NCBI GenBank assembly: GCA_004134985.1
Contig: REGQ01000060.1
Location: 16,528 to 80,527, forward strand
Source of the DNA: Paenibacillaceae bacterium
Lineage (GTDB): Bacteria > Bacillota > Bacilli > Paenibacillales > Paenibacillaceae
Reading direction: 5' to 3'
DNA: 64,000 nt
Numbering within the stretch: position 1 is the first letter of the stretch; each line of letters opens with the position of its first letter. The notes beneath the pieces were generated by a model. It had not been told where the DNA came from, made no database searches, and saw only the letters and a list, made by a program, of their open reading frames with translations. Shown in pieces: positions 27,326 to 36,653 of the stretch. A program made the position numbers and the translations under genes.

Positions 27326-28051
27326 CTATGCTCGCGCTTGCATCGCATTTCTGGCAACCAGCATATATCCGCTCCCCCGAATCGTAATGATTCTCTCAGG
27401 ATAGGCAGGGTCAGTCTCGATTTTTTTGCGTAAATTACTAATGTGTACAGCGACCGTTCTCGTATCCTCCAGACTCTCCACTCCCCAGATGAGCTGAAAC
27501 AACGCATCGACACTGACGACACGATTAACGTATTGTGCCATATAGGACAGTAGACTGAACTCTTTTTTCGATAAAGAGATGGGTCCACTACCCATGATGA
27601 CGGACTGTGCGTAGAAATCCAGCGTCAAACCCGGTAACTCCAGCAGTTGTTCCTTTCTACCCTTCGACAACCTGCGAAGGTGAGCCTTGATCTTGGCCAT
27701 GAGTACGCCCGGACTGAACGGCTTGGTCACGTAATCGTCACCACCATAGGATAATGCGCTGATTTTCACCTCGTCTTCCTCGAGACTGCTCAGAAACACG
27801 ATCGGCGCATTCGTGTAGCTACGTGCGTTCATGCACCAATCAATGCCGTTTTCATTGGCTAGCATTACATCCAGTACAATCAAATCCGGCTCGAAAGACG
27901 CAAGCAGCTTCATAGCTTCGGTCCCACTATAGCTGTAGGAGCATATAAACCCCTCCCTCTCACAATACACCTGAACAATCTCGCATATATGGGGATCATC
28001 ATCGACGATCATTATTTTGTGAGCGTCCACCACACCGTCACCTTCCTTCAT
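27326..28051 (-). CDS. OmpR-type response regulator, copy 2
   Basis: A 241-residue regulator with receiver residues IVDDDPHICE, LIVLDVMLANENG and YVTKPFSPG, plus an OmpR winged helix (LSKKEFSLLSYMAQYVNRVV and RGSGYMLVA). It is the partner of the full-length kinase immediately upstream, which it overlaps by 14 bases. Differences from copy 1 cluster in the linker (KGRKEQLLELPG against TGRSEQLLEIPG) and the last helix, so the DNA target could be the same. This is the intact member of the duplicated pair. Its own stop is followed by a terminator, marking it as the last gene of the operon. Confidence 0.93.
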   Translation of the reverse strand: MKEGDGVVDAHKIMIVDDDPHICEIVQVYCEREGFICSYSYSGTEAMKLLASFEPDLIVLDVMLANENGIDWCMNARSYTNAPIVFLSSLEEDEVKISALSYGGDDYVTKPFSPGVLMAKIKAHLRRLSKGRKEQLLELPGLTLDFYAQSVIMGSGPISLSKKEFSLLSYMAQYVNRVVSVDALFQLIWGVESLEDTRTVAVHISNLRKKIETDPAYPERIITIRGSGYMLVARNAMQARA

Positions 28052-30185
28052 TTACAATACAAGGAAGCGATACATAGAATATCGACCCTGTCTTGCCGTC
28101 GCTCTCCGCTCGAACCGTCCCTCTATGCGCTTGTACGATTTCCCTGCAAATCGCCAGCCCGAGCCCGCTGCCCTCTACTCCCTTCTCCACGCCCGGTCGA
28201 TCATACTTGTAATTGCGATCGAAGATTTGCTCCAGCTGATCTGGAGGAATGCCCGCACCAGAATCTTGGACGCTAATTATCGCATATCGGGTATCATTCA
28301 CCTCGTCCACAGCTAACGCAATACGCACCAGCCCCCCCCTAGAGGTGAACTTCATCGCGTTCGACACTAGATTAAACAAAGCTTGCTCCAGTCTTTGCGC
28401 ATCCATCTCGACAACAGGCAAATTACGTCGTTGATCTTCCGCATCTCCGATATCCAGCATGAAATCCAACCCTGCGTCACGCACGACCAGCACATATTGT
28501 TCAAAAAAACCACGCAAGAAGTGACTCACATGAACCGGCTCCATTCGGTACGAGATTTGTCCCGTCTCCAAATGCGACAAGAAGGACAACTCCTCGATCA
28601 TGCGGTTAATCCTTATCGTGTTATCCTGGATATACTTCAGATACTGTTCATTACGTTCCGGCTTGACCCTATCCTGCACAGCCTCGACATAACCAAGCAT
28701 GCTGGACAGCGGCATACGCAAATCATGCGTAATATAAGCAAGAAGCTTCTTCCTCCCTTGCTCGGAGTGAAGCAACCGGTCATACGATGTGCGGAGATCA
28801 TCATGAGCTGTGGATAAGGCATGCGTACGTTCCCGCACGGTCCGCTCCAAATTCATATTCATCTCAGTCAGCTTGTCGTTAGCGACCTGCAGCTCGCGTG
28901 CAATCCTCTCCTCATTCGATGCCGCCCTCGTAAATCTTGAAGAAAGCAGAATCATCTGTGCGATCGTAAATACCAGCAGACCAAGCGGAGATGTATTTCC
29001 GATTCGTGACCATTCATTGTAATATAGAAAATCGTTGACGACCGTAACTAAAGCAACCACCGAAACCAGCAGGAAGATCAGCGCTCCCTCCATACGCCAC
29101 ACAGCCGCTCGGGCCAGCCCAACGATCAGATAAACCATATGTAGAACAACCATCACACCGATTATCACTAACATTTTGGTATATAGAAGTGCAGGGGTCA
29201 CCACAACAACGATACAGAATGCGCCGGTAACGATCCGCGTGCCAAGATAAAACCAACGCGACACGTAATTGGGAAAAATGCTATCAAAGTATCTCGTCAT
29301 GATATAACCAATGCTGCAAAGAATCAGGTACTCGATCTTGAACTGCAATCCCCATGGAAAAGCTGGCCACAATTTTGTGATCAAGAGCTCGCCGACCAGC
29401 AAGGATCGGATACCGGACAACACGGTGAACAGACCAAAATACAATGGAGCCCTGTCTTTGCGTCGCAGTCCGAACAACAGCAGGTGATACACGCCAATCA
29501 CTAGCAGGCTTGCGGTTATGAACATTTCGGCAGCGATTTTTAGATTGGTCCTGACTGTTAACACATCACTGCCGCCCAGTTCTATATATTTGGTGATGCC
29601 GCCTCGCTTATGATGGAAGTTGGCGACTTGCACAACCAGCTCGACCCTGTCATTCTCGGGCTGGAAGAACACCAGCTTCGTTGCCAGATGCGGTATCACG
29701 CTGCTTTTGTGCTGACCAACTACACCGACTTCTGCCAGCAGCTCGCCATTAACCCATAATTTATACGCATGAAAAATGGTAGGCATCCGCAGAGCAAGCC
29801 GCCCGTTCCGATCCTGCTCGTTAAGCTCAATGATCACCCGAAAGGTTGCAAAGCCTGTACCGTTCAACTGCTGACCATCTAACCGATAGCCTAGCCAGGA
29901 GCTCGGGATGCTGATCCAGCGGTCATGATTTCCGTCCCTTGCTAAGCGATTCTGTATGTCCTCAGGCGATAGCAGCTCTTGCCAGTAGAACGCCCACTCC
30001 CCTTTTAACTTTAGCGGATTCTCACTGACATGAACCTGCGTTAAATCCAGAATGCCTTCTTCACTTTGGAACTTAGGGGAGTCCGGTGCAGAGATGACGG
30101 CATAGCTTGCAACCAAACCAACAACAACGGCAGCAGCTATATAAAGCAAGATAGGATAAGAACCGAATCGAAGAATACCCCTCAT
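28038..30185 (-). CDS. Sensor histidine kinase with 7TMR-DISM architecture, full-length copy
   Basis: A 715-residue sensor kinase. One N-terminal membrane helix (LLYIAAAVVVGLVASYAVI) is followed by an outside jelly-roll domain, about residues 45-200 (LKLKGEWAFYWQELL, PSSWLGYRLDGQQLNG, RMPTIFHAYKLWVNGELLAE). This is the galactose-binding-like module typical of 7TMR-DISM kinases. Seven membrane segments come next (from LKIAAEMFITASLLVIGVYH), then a coiled coil (LEQ-like region EMNMNLERTVRERTHALS), HisKA with YITHDLRMPLSSMLGY, and HATPase with NAMKFTSRGG, DSGAGIPPDQ and GSGLGLAICREIV. The ligand is probably a carbohydrate or cell-wall fragment. The upstream sequence is shared with copy 1. Confidence 0.92.
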   Translation of the reverse strand: MRGILRFGSYPILLYIAAAVVVGLVASYAVISAPDSPKFQSEEGILDLTQVHVSENPLKLKGEWAFYWQELLSPEDIQNRLARDGNHDRWISIPSSWLGYRLDGQQLNGTGFATFRVIIELNEQDRNGRLALRMPTIFHAYKLWVNGELLAEVGVVGQHKSSVIPHLATKLVFFQPENDRVELVVQVANFHHKRGGITKYIELGGSDVLTVRTNLKIAAEMFITASLLVIGVYHLLLFGLRRKDRAPLYFGLFTVLSGIRSLLVGELLITKLWPAFPWGLQFKIEYLILCSIGYIMTRYFDSIFPNYVSRWFYLGTRIVTGAFCIVVVVTPALLYTKMLVIIGVMVVLHMVYLIVGLARAAVWRMEGALIFLLVSVVALVTVVNDFLYYNEWSRIGNTSPLGLLVFTIAQMILLSSRFTRAASNEERIARELQVANDKLTEMNMNLERTVRERTHALSTAHDDLRTSYDRLLHSEQGRKKLLAYITHDLRMPLSSMLGYVEAVQDRVKPERNEQYLKYIQDNTIRINRMIEELSFLSHLETGQISYRMEPVHVSHFLRGFFEQYVLVVRDAGLDFMLDIGDAEDQRRNLPVVEMDAQRLEQALFNLVSNAMKFTSRGGLVRIALAVDEVNDTRYAIISVQDSGAGIPPDQLEQIFDRNYKYDRPGVEKGVEGSGLGLAICREIVQAHRGTVRAESDGKTGSIFYVSLPCIVNEGR

Positions 30186-30331
30186 TATGAAGCCTACTCC
30201 AATCTACAAGATTCGCTATAATAAGTTGATTATCTAAATAATAACATCATTAAAGTAAAATGTATCCTGCAAATATCTACGAGAGGTTGAACACAAACAA
30301 CACGAAGAGGTCCTTTTTTGAAAGTAAGAAA

Positions 30332-30353
30332 AACCGTCCACCCCCGGACGGTT
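30332..30353 (-). terminator. Intrinsic terminator
   Basis: Stem AACCGTCC/GGACGGTT with a six-base loop and, on the minus strand, a following tttttctta run. It should insulate the kinase operon from transcription entering from the right. Confidence 0.65.
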
Positions 30354-30558
30354 CATTAACGTGCAAATCCAAGTTTTAAGCAAGAAAAAGGGAACGGGTA
30401 ACGAAGCATACTCACCAATGCAGATCACAGCGGTAGATTCAGACACCATTTTCTTCCCCACAATGTGGTGTCTTGCTTCGAAGATATTTCCCATGATTTT
30501 GCGGAGGCCCCATAGCCTCCACTTCTTTCGTACGACCCGGTTGGCCACCACAAACACA

Positions 30559-30589
30559 GAAGCCCGAATACTAAATACATTCGGGCTTC
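30559..30589 (-). terminator. Intrinsic terminator downstream of attachment-like copy 4
   Basis: A 9-bp stem GAAGCCCGA/TCGGGCTTC with a 13-base loop, positioned 30 bases past the stop of the tail at 30619-30663, as seen also at copy 1. Confidence 0.55.
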
Positions 30590-30618
30590 AATATACAGGT
30601 AAATGCGGCTCTTCACTA

Positions 30619-30663
30619 CTACTTCCTTACGAGCGACACACAGCACTCCACATGCACTGAGAG
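30619..30663 (-). repeat. RlmD-tail / attachment-like repeat, copy 4
   Basis: The minus strand reads L-S-V-H-V-E-C-C-V-S-L-V-R-K-stop with an intact frame. The 3' flank (gccgcatttacct) matches copies 1 and 6, so homology extends well past the tail. Confidence 0.65.
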
Positions 30664-30763
30664 TCTATCACGGACTAATTTCCATTTTCATCTACCCCAT
30701 AATTTTTCTTGCTTCTAAACTCATCGAGCAACGCACGCACTTCGTTTGTTGATTTGGCGTTCA

Positions 30764-31325
30764 TTAAGCTGTTCCTGGGTTCACTTGCCGCTCGAAGCCT
30801 TCTCCGCCTGCCGCAATGGCCTTGGCGGGAGGAAGGTTTTCGATCTTGACCGGGGCGTACAACGAATTTGCGTTTCCATGCCCAAGTCGCCCTTCGGCCC
30901 CAAGTCCAAACGAATAAACATCGCCGTTTTCCTTCAGCACCAGCGAGTGGTTATTGCCAGCGGCTGCGGAGACCTCATTTGAAATCCCGGCAATGACTTG
31001 CGGCGTATTGCGCGCCGCGGTGTCGCCATGTCCCAATTGTCCCGTAGCCGGTCGACAAAACATCGCCGCCTTCCGTCACAAACAACGTAAAATAATTGCT
31101 TGCCGCCACCGCCAGGACAGGGGCGTTCACATCAACGGTCGCCGGGACGTTTTGATTGTTTGTATGTCCAAGCCCCAATTGCCCCAGGTCGTTTTGTCCG
31201 AAGGCCATCAAAGAAGCAGGTGCTGCGCTTGCATCCGGCGAAAAGGCCCGAGCTACGCCGGAAAAGGGTAGCAACGGTTGAAGCAACACGAGGATTAAAG
31301 CCGAAACAAGCAGTCTAGACAGCAT
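30764..31325 (-). pseudogene. Secreted RCC1-repeat protein, frameshifted and truncated
   Basis: The 5' part begins with a signal peptide (LLVSALILVLLQPLLPFSGV, then ARA) and one RCC1 repeat (FGQNDLGQLGLGHTNNQNVP). Near 31035 a one-base loss shifts the frame: the next repeats (GQLGHGDTAARNTPQVIAG; HSLVLKENGDVYSFG; EGRLGHGNANSLYAPVKI) continue in another frame and then stop after GFERQVNPGTA. RCC1 repeats form seven-bladed propellers, and bacterial secreted versions usually have wall-binding tails. Only about three blades remain, so no functional protein is expected. It lies alone between attachment-like copies 4 and 5. Confidence 0.8.
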
Positions 31326-31454
31326 GGCAAATATAATAGCCCCCCTCTCCTGCGAACATTAAATCGATAAGCAAGTTCTCCCGTGAAAAGCAATACCTTT
31401 CGCTCCTTTCATCGTCTTGCAAGCTAAAAACCTCTCGGCGCGCTCACTTCGTTT

Positions 31455-31488
31455 CTACCTCACCAACAACACACAGCACTCCACATGC
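31455..31488 (-). repeat. RlmD-tail / attachment-like repeat, copy 5
   Basis: The minus strand reads H-V-E-C-C-V-L-L-V-R-stop. The codons upstream of the histidine (T-V-S-A-V-T) derive from a group II intron fragment, so the junction lies exactly at the core of the repeat. Confidence 0.65.
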
Positions 31489-31581
31489 GTCACCGCAGAC
31501 ACCGTTGCGTTAAGTGACTGCTACTTCTGCCTTCACAGTTCGGGACTCTCACCCTATAGACTGCACCAATGCTGGGCGCAC
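31487..31581 (-). mobile_element. Class C-like group II intron, 5' end fragment
   Basis: The minus strand begins GTGCGCCCAGCA, the canonical 5' end of class C group II introns, and continues with domain I sequence (CTATAGGGTGAGAGTCCCGA, then AACTGTGAAGGCAGAAGTAG). It stops after about 95 bases at GGTGACGC and is joined to attachment-like copy 5. The fragment starts just past the T-tract of a strong terminator, the known preferred insertion site of class C introns. The reverse transcriptase gene and domains II-VI are absent. Confidence 0.8.
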
Positions 31582-31586
31582 CACAA

Positions 31587-31622
31587 AAAATCTCCCTTTG
31601 GTTAATTCCAAAGGGAGATTTT
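31587..31622 (-). terminator. Intrinsic terminator of the lamin-tail/SLH gene
   Basis: A perfect 15-bp stem (31587-31601 with 31608-31622, loop ttaatt) followed by T residues on the minus strand, nine bases past the stop at 31632. Confidence 0.9.
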
Positions 31623-31631
31623 CCATTTCAT

Positions 31632-34600
31632 TTACTTAATAGCCTCTGTTACAAAATTTTTGAATATGGTGGCCACTGCCGCTCTGTCGGTATTTGCCTT
31701 TGGTGCGAATGTGTTTCCGCCAATTCCGCTTATAATGCCATAGCTTTGGATTGTTGTCACTGCATCCTTAGCCCAATCGCTCACCGCATTTGCATCTGCA
31801 AAGGCTGCCTTGTTTGTGACTGCTAATTTAATGCCTTTGTACTCAATATAGTTATGAAGCATCACAGCCATTTGCTCGCGAGTGATAGGTGCACCTGGAT
31901 CAAATCTTCCATTCCCTACACCTGACACAATCTTTTGATCAGCTGCCCAGGCAATTGCAGCGCCATACCAAGCATCCTTATCTACATCCACAAATACTGA
32001 TGTATTGTAGCCAGTAAGGTCTGCTCCCTCTATATTCGCAATGACTTTGGCAAACATAGCTCTTGTCATTTCGTTATTCGGTGCAAACTCATTCTCACTT
32101 ACTCCATTGAAGAACTCGCGAGCTGCTACAAAGTTTACTGCATCTGCATACCATTGTGTGCTTAAGACATCTGCAAACTCCACTTTATTGTAGCCAATAA
32201 CAAAGCTGGAGAAGTGGTTAACCGTCATCTTTACTGTACCAGTCTTAGCATCATATATTCCCATGACATGTTCAAGGTTTCCGTTCTTGTCCAGATAGTA
32301 AACTACAATAGCGTTTGGATTCTCGCCTTGGCGTAATGTGTACGGAACGGATACGCTCGCTAAACCGCCATTGAAATCACTGATCTCTTCATCACCGCTT
32401 GTTACTGTAAAATCGAATATCGGTCTGTCCGCAATCCGCTCTTTAGTAACTCCAGACACTGAAAGCGTGCTCGAATCAACAACGCTTGTTACTGTAAAAT
32501 CGAATATCGGTCTGTCCGCAATCCGCTCTTTAGTAACTCCAGACACTGAAAGCGTGCTCGAATCAACAACGCTAGCAGATATCTTTACATCGGCCTTAGC
32601 CGCTTCAGCAATTGTTTTTAGAGCTATATCGTCAAACGTGATGGTTGCAATTGGCGATGCAATGATAAGTGCTTCTACCCGGGCTTCGGCTAATGCTCGA
32701 ATCGATTTGTTTGGAATCATCAATTCAACTGTCTTCGCAGTTGCATCAGCTTCTACTTTGATTTCAACAGTGGATGCTGTACCGTTCGCAGCTTTCGCGA
32801 AAGCAATTGCTTCTGCTAATGCTTGTTCAGTTAGAGCTGCTGTAGCTATGCTGCCTTCAGAAGTATGTGTTAACTCGGAAGTAACGCTAATTCTGTTCTG
32901 ATCTACTTTCGGTGCGCCTGGTGTTGGAGTTACTATTTCATTGTTACTGCCTCCTATGCCGCCATTACCTTCATTGCCTGTATTTCCTGAACCATTATCT
33001 ACATCTTTATAATCAGATGCAAGAGAACCTATAGATAAAGAGCCCAATTTTTCTCCATCTTTAAATCGATATACCGGTCTTTGACCATTTTTAGTAAAAC
33101 GTGCCTCTGCAATTGCAAATCCTTCATTATTGGAACTAATATCGACACCACTTGCAGGCAGGATGTGAATAATTTGTGGCTCTTTCTCTCCATTGAGAGA
33201 TATTTTTGCTGCACGATTATTAAATCCATTATCCGCAACAACCCACAATACTTTTTCATAGGTATCATAGTCAAGGGCCATTGCTCCACCAAGCTTGCCG
33301 TCAATATCAGCAATTTGTACAGAACTTCCATCTTCATTTAAAACATAGGCATAGACATGACCATTATCTTCTAATGCCACAAAGAACACACCACTTGAAA
33401 TTGCATTTGGATAATTAGTTGCATCAAAAACTTTATTCGTATTTTGGTCATAAAGCTTACCATCAACATTTGCGTTTGAAACCCATTCTACAGCTTCAAT
33501 ACCCATATTGGCAGAAACCTGTGGCAATGAAGCAGTTAAATCCCACTGCTGTAATGCAACTAAATCATCGCCCTCTTTATGTGGATCAACTTTCAAAATC
33601 ATATTGAAGTTAACGCCCTTAACACTATTATCACGTTCAGAAGCAATATAGACAAAACCATCTTTATCTACCGTAATTCCTTCTGCATCCGGACCTGCTG
33701 CGCGTGCATTGTCTGCATCTTTTTGGAATCGAACACGCTTGCCGTTTTCAAAACCTTTTGCAAAACTTAACTTTCCATCTTTTGAAACATCCAATATCCA
33801 AAATTTACCTGTACCATTATCAACTGCATATAATTGACCCTTAAAGAAATCCAACCCTGAAGAATCTTCTAAAAATGTTGCTTGAGTGTCGAAAATTACA
33901 ACTTCACCATTACCTGGCCATGCAATAACTTCAGGGATGCCTTCAAATTTATTTGCTGCACCAGGCGTCGCTTCTTTTGTATTTCTATACTCGTGTCCAT
34001 TTACATCTGGATACAATCCCCAAGTAGGATTTGTATGATCTGTCCATGTTGTGCTGGCAATTAACCTATCATTTTCAAACAGACGTACAGAATCATTCTT
34101 TCCAAGTCCAAAACCAAATATTTCTTCTGTTACCACCAAAAATCCATAGGCCGGAATTGTTGTACCTTCAGGGATAACATATTGATTTGCATCATTATTG
34201 TCTTTAATTACGATTCCCGAAATATCTAAAACTTCTCCTGTCGGATTAGCAAGTTCTATCCAATCAGGTCCATTATTTACGTCGTCTGATTGTACTTCAT
34301 TTAATGCAACAGGATTTGTTATAATATTTGCTTTTCCCTTAGTCGAAGTGGGAAACTCTATTAATTCGCCTGTTCCATCTGGAATACGTGCGTATACACC
34401 ATTTGCATGCAATACCCACGAATATTCTGCAATGGACACACCATCTTTATTAAAAATAGTAACTTTATCAGCCTTTCCTAAACCAAATGTAAAATCCTTA
34501 TTTTGATCAAAAACATAAAATCCACCTGGATTTAGAACTGTTCCATCTACTACGGGTGTTATATCTGCAGCATGTCCTACTGGGTCGTCATCATATAAAT

Positions 34601-35657
34601 ACCAACCAGATAGATCTACGGCTGTTGTTCCTACATTATAAACCTCAACCCAATCCGTTGCATCGTCGTTAGACTCTACTTCATTGATTACAATCTGAGG
34701 TTTATACCAATCGTTTTTTTCGCCCTTTGTTTCTTTCGTTAATCCAAACGAACCAGTCCCATCTGGATATCTTCCGTAAGATGCTAATGCTTCATCGCCT
34801 TCATAACTTGCATGCGCAGTCCATGAATATTCATCCAGTAACTTCCCTTCATTGTCATATAAACGAATAGAATCTCCTGAACCAATCCCGATTGCTGCTT
34901 GGAATTCACCTGCAACATAAGCATCTGTCTGATCATCATATACCTGACCAAGCGTATCTGCCTCAACTACAAACAATCCACCTGCTTGCAGCTTTGTTCC
35001 TTCTTCAAATTTCCAACGATGGTCATCAGAATTGTCACGAATTTCATAACCTGAAAGATCCATCTCTTCTGTTCCCAGATTAATAAACTCTACCCAATCA
35101 TCCGGCGAAGAATTAATCTCATTAATTACTAACCTATGTTTAGGCAACTCTTCTTTTTCTACAATATTTAGCTCGCCTTTGGTTGGTTCCTGATCAACAA
35201 ATTCTCCTGTACCGTCCGGAACCCTTGAATATGTACCAGCTGCATGACCTGAATAAGTATACGAATCCAATAACGTATTGCTACGATCATACAAAGAAAC
35301 GGTATCATCTTTTCCCAAAGACAGATTATTTAACACAACATCATGTTCAACAACAAGAATTTCGCCAGCTTTTAATACAGTACCATCCTCAACACGCCAT
35401 TCCTTATTTTCTGCCACACGCTCTAAATCTTTATCATCTGTAACAAACCATCCACTGATATCTATATCTTCATTGCCAGTATTAATTATTTCAATCCAAT
35501 CTATATCTGTAACTGTATCATTAGATTCGATTTCATTAATAAAAACTGTATTCTCTACTTCTGACGCCTCTACATACTGCATTGGAAATAATACCATGGA
35601 TGCAATAATAAACATGTTTAACATTCGCATTACTTTTTTCCTGTTTTTCATTTTCAC
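31632..35657 (-). CDS. Surface protein with lamin-tail domains, esterase-like propeller and three SLH modules
   Basis: 1341 residues. The signal peptide (MLNMFIIASMVLFPMQYVEA) is followed by four lamin-tail (LTD) domains within residues 35-575; each has a motif like INEIESNDTVTDIDWIEI, then LSGWYLYDD and a polarity-rich strand set. Residues about 580-880 form a propeller related to SdiA-regulated/esterase-like proteins (LYAVDNGTGKFWILDVS, AEGITVDKDGFVYIASE). A linker rich in Thr/Ala and a beta domain follow. The C-terminus has three SLH modules (FADVLSTQWYADAV, FVDVDKDAWYGAAIAWA, FADANAVSDWAKDAV) that bind wall polymer. LTDs are often linked to extracellular nucleic-acid enzymes. An in-frame 87-base duplication lies at 32401-32573. 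Followed by a strong terminator. Confidence 0.88.
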   Translation of the reverse strand: MKMKNRKKVMRMLNMFIIASMVLFPMQYVEASEVENTVFINEIESNDTVTDIDWIEIINTGNEDIDISGWFVTDDKDLERVAENKEWRVEDGTVLKAGEILVVEHDVVLNNLSLGKDDTVSLYDRSNTLLDSYTYSGHAAGTYSRVPDGTGEFVDQEPTKGELNIVEKEELPKHRLVINEINSSPDDWVEFINLGTEEMDLSGYEIRDNSDDHRWKFEEGTKLQAGGLFVVEADTLGQVYDDQTDAYVAGEFQAAIGIGSGDSIRLYDNEGKLLDEYSWTAHASYEGDEALASYGRYPDGTGSFGLTKETKGEKNDWYKPQIVINEVESNDDATDWVEVYNVGTTAVDLSGWYLYDDDPVGHAADITPVVDGTVLNPGGFYVFDQNKDFTFGLGKADKVTIFNKDGVSIAEYSWVLHANGVYARIPDGTGELIEFPTSTKGKANIITNPVALNEVQSDDVNNGPDWIELANPTGEVLDISGIVIKDNNDANQYVIPEGTTIPAYGFLVVTEEIFGFGLGKNDSVRLFENDRLIASTTWTDHTNPTWGLYPDVNGHEYRNTKEATPGAANKFEGIPEVIAWPGNGEVVIFDTQATFLEDSSGLDFFKGQLYAVDNGTGKFWILDVSKDGKLSFAKGFENGKRVRFQKDADNARAAGPDAEGITVDKDGFVYIASERDNSVKGVNFNMILKVDPHKEGDDLVALQQWDLTASLPQVSANMGIEAVEWVSNANVDGKLYDQNTNKVFDATNYPNAISSGVFFVALEDNGHVYAYVLNEDGSSVQIADIDGKLGGAMALDYDTYEKVLWVVADNGFNNRAAKISLNGEKEPQIIHILPASGVDISSNNEGFAIAEARFTKNGQRPVYRFKDGEKLGSLSIGSLASDYKDVDNGSGNTGNEGNGGIGGSNNEIVTPTPGAPKVDQNRISVTSELTHTSEGSIATAALTEQALAEAIAFAKAANGTASTVEIKVEADATAKTVELMIPNKSIRALAEARVEALIIASPIATITFDDIALKTIAEAAKADVKISASVVDSSTLSVSGVTKERIADRPIFDFTVTSVVDSSTLSVSGVTKERIADRPIFDFTVTSGDEEISDFNGGLASVSVPYTLRQGENPNAIVVYYLDKNGNLEHVMGIYDAKTGTVKMTVNHFSSFVIGYNKVEFADVLSTQWYADAVNFVAAREFFNGVSENEFAPNNEMTRAMFAKVIANIEGADLTGYNTSVFVDVDKDAWYGAAIAWAADQKIVSGVGNGRFDPGAPITREQMAVMLHNYIEYKGIKLAVTNKAAFADANAVSDWAKDAVTTIQSYGIISGIGGNTFAPKANTDRAAVATIFKNFVTEAIK
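32401..32573 (-). repeat. Exact 87-base tandem duplication inside the lamin-tail/SLH gene
   Basis: Two consecutive copies of an 87-base unit (32401-32487 and 32488-32573/4) that differ only at the last base. They encode 29 residues each, starting SVVDSSTLSVSG and ending IFDFTVT, in frame. The near identity implies a very recent slip or unequal exchange. Confidence 0.9.
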
Positions 35658-35913
35658 TGCTCCCTATTCATTTTTATGATTTTATTAGGCGCTTGCGAAA
35701 CGCCACAACCACGTTTGGACTCGTAAACTAAGCTTTATTCCGAGCCTCTATTTTAATAATGAGACATCATTGTAAAATTCAAATGTACTTTACGTAATAA
35801 GTTTGTTAATTTTGACGTACGGCAATTGCTCGTACATGCGCTCAACGGTGATGTTATTATTAAGGAATCAAAAGCCGATATTAAAGTCCCTCATTCTCTT
35901 TCTCCTCGTCCCC

Positions 35914-36504
35914 TTACTTTTTATTCGAATCAGGGCGCCGCGGATTGACCGTGCCAAAGATATGATACGGTGTTATCCCATTTGCAAATAGGCTATCTAC
36001 CAACTTGACCAATTCTTCCGACGATAGATCTTTGCCGTTGCGTATCCAAAGGCGAAACATAGATATTAATGTTGATATGTAAAACTCAATTATGTATGGT
36101 GCTAAGACATCATTTGTTGGAAAGTCCACAATCAATCTCTCAAAGGGAATTTCTCTTTTCAGGCGTTCAACAAAATGAACAGAACCATAGTCGCCCAAGA
36201 GGGCTTTAAGAACTGAAATTTCCTCTGCATTTTCCAAGCATTGAAGTGCATCTTGGAAAGTATGTGTAGAAAACTCTCTGCCTGCCATTTCCTCGTTAAT
36301 GGATTTCAAGACACGCTCTTCAACGCAGTCCAACAACTCATAGATATCCGTAAAGTATTGATAAAATGTACTGCGATTATATCCTGATTGGTTAGCGATC
36401 TCTTGAATGGATATTTTTTCAATTGGTTTTTGGCTATATAAATCACAGAATACATTTATAAATGTTTGCCTTGTTTTGTCCGTAATTTCAGGTTGCTTAT
36501 TCAT
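35914..36504 (-). CDS. TetR family transcriptional repressor
   Basis: A 196-residue regulator. The N-terminal helix-turn-helix is clear: KTRQTFINVFCDLYSQKP, then IEKISIQEIANQSGYNRSTF and YQYFTDIYELLD. The C-terminal ligand domain ends in a segment of the TetR_C-type found in Firmicutes (YIIEFYISTLISMFRLWIRN, GKDLSSEELVKLVDSLFANG). It is transcribed divergently from the reductase gene at 36654, with 149 bases between the starts. This space contains ACAACACGTTGT (36600-36611), a 12-base palindrome that may be its operator. It probably represses the reductase and itself; inducer unknown. Confidence 0.88.
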   Translation of the reverse strand: MNKQPEITDKTRQTFINVFCDLYSQKPIEKISIQEIANQSGYNRSTFYQYFTDIYELLDCVEERVLKSINEEMAGREFSTHTFQDALQCLENAEEISVLKALLGDYGSVHFVERLKREIPFERLIVDFPTNDVLAPYIIEFYISTLISMFRLWIRNGKDLSSEELVKLVDSLFANGITPYHIFGTVNPRRPDSNKK

Positions 36505-36653
36505 TATTTGCCTCCATTTTTCTGTTCAATCGATTATACGACAGATATTAAAAATCTGATGGTTGATGACCGTATAGTGAATCTATACAATAACATTATA
36601 CAACACGTTGTTTGATCATTAACAAGGATTAATATATATTTTTAGGAGGCAAT

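Noticed and set aside
27184..27330. A type I toxin-like small ORF next to two-component copy 2
   Set aside because: The hydrophobic reading (ITSLMPLFFVFLLALQST) has no start codon or ribosome site and coincides with a terminator hairpin.
30440..30490. Another attachment-like copy around ccccacaatgtggtgtcttgc
   Set aside because: It resembles copy 3 for about 20 bases but lacks the HVE core and the downstream LVR codons; similarity is within what chance and low complexity allow.
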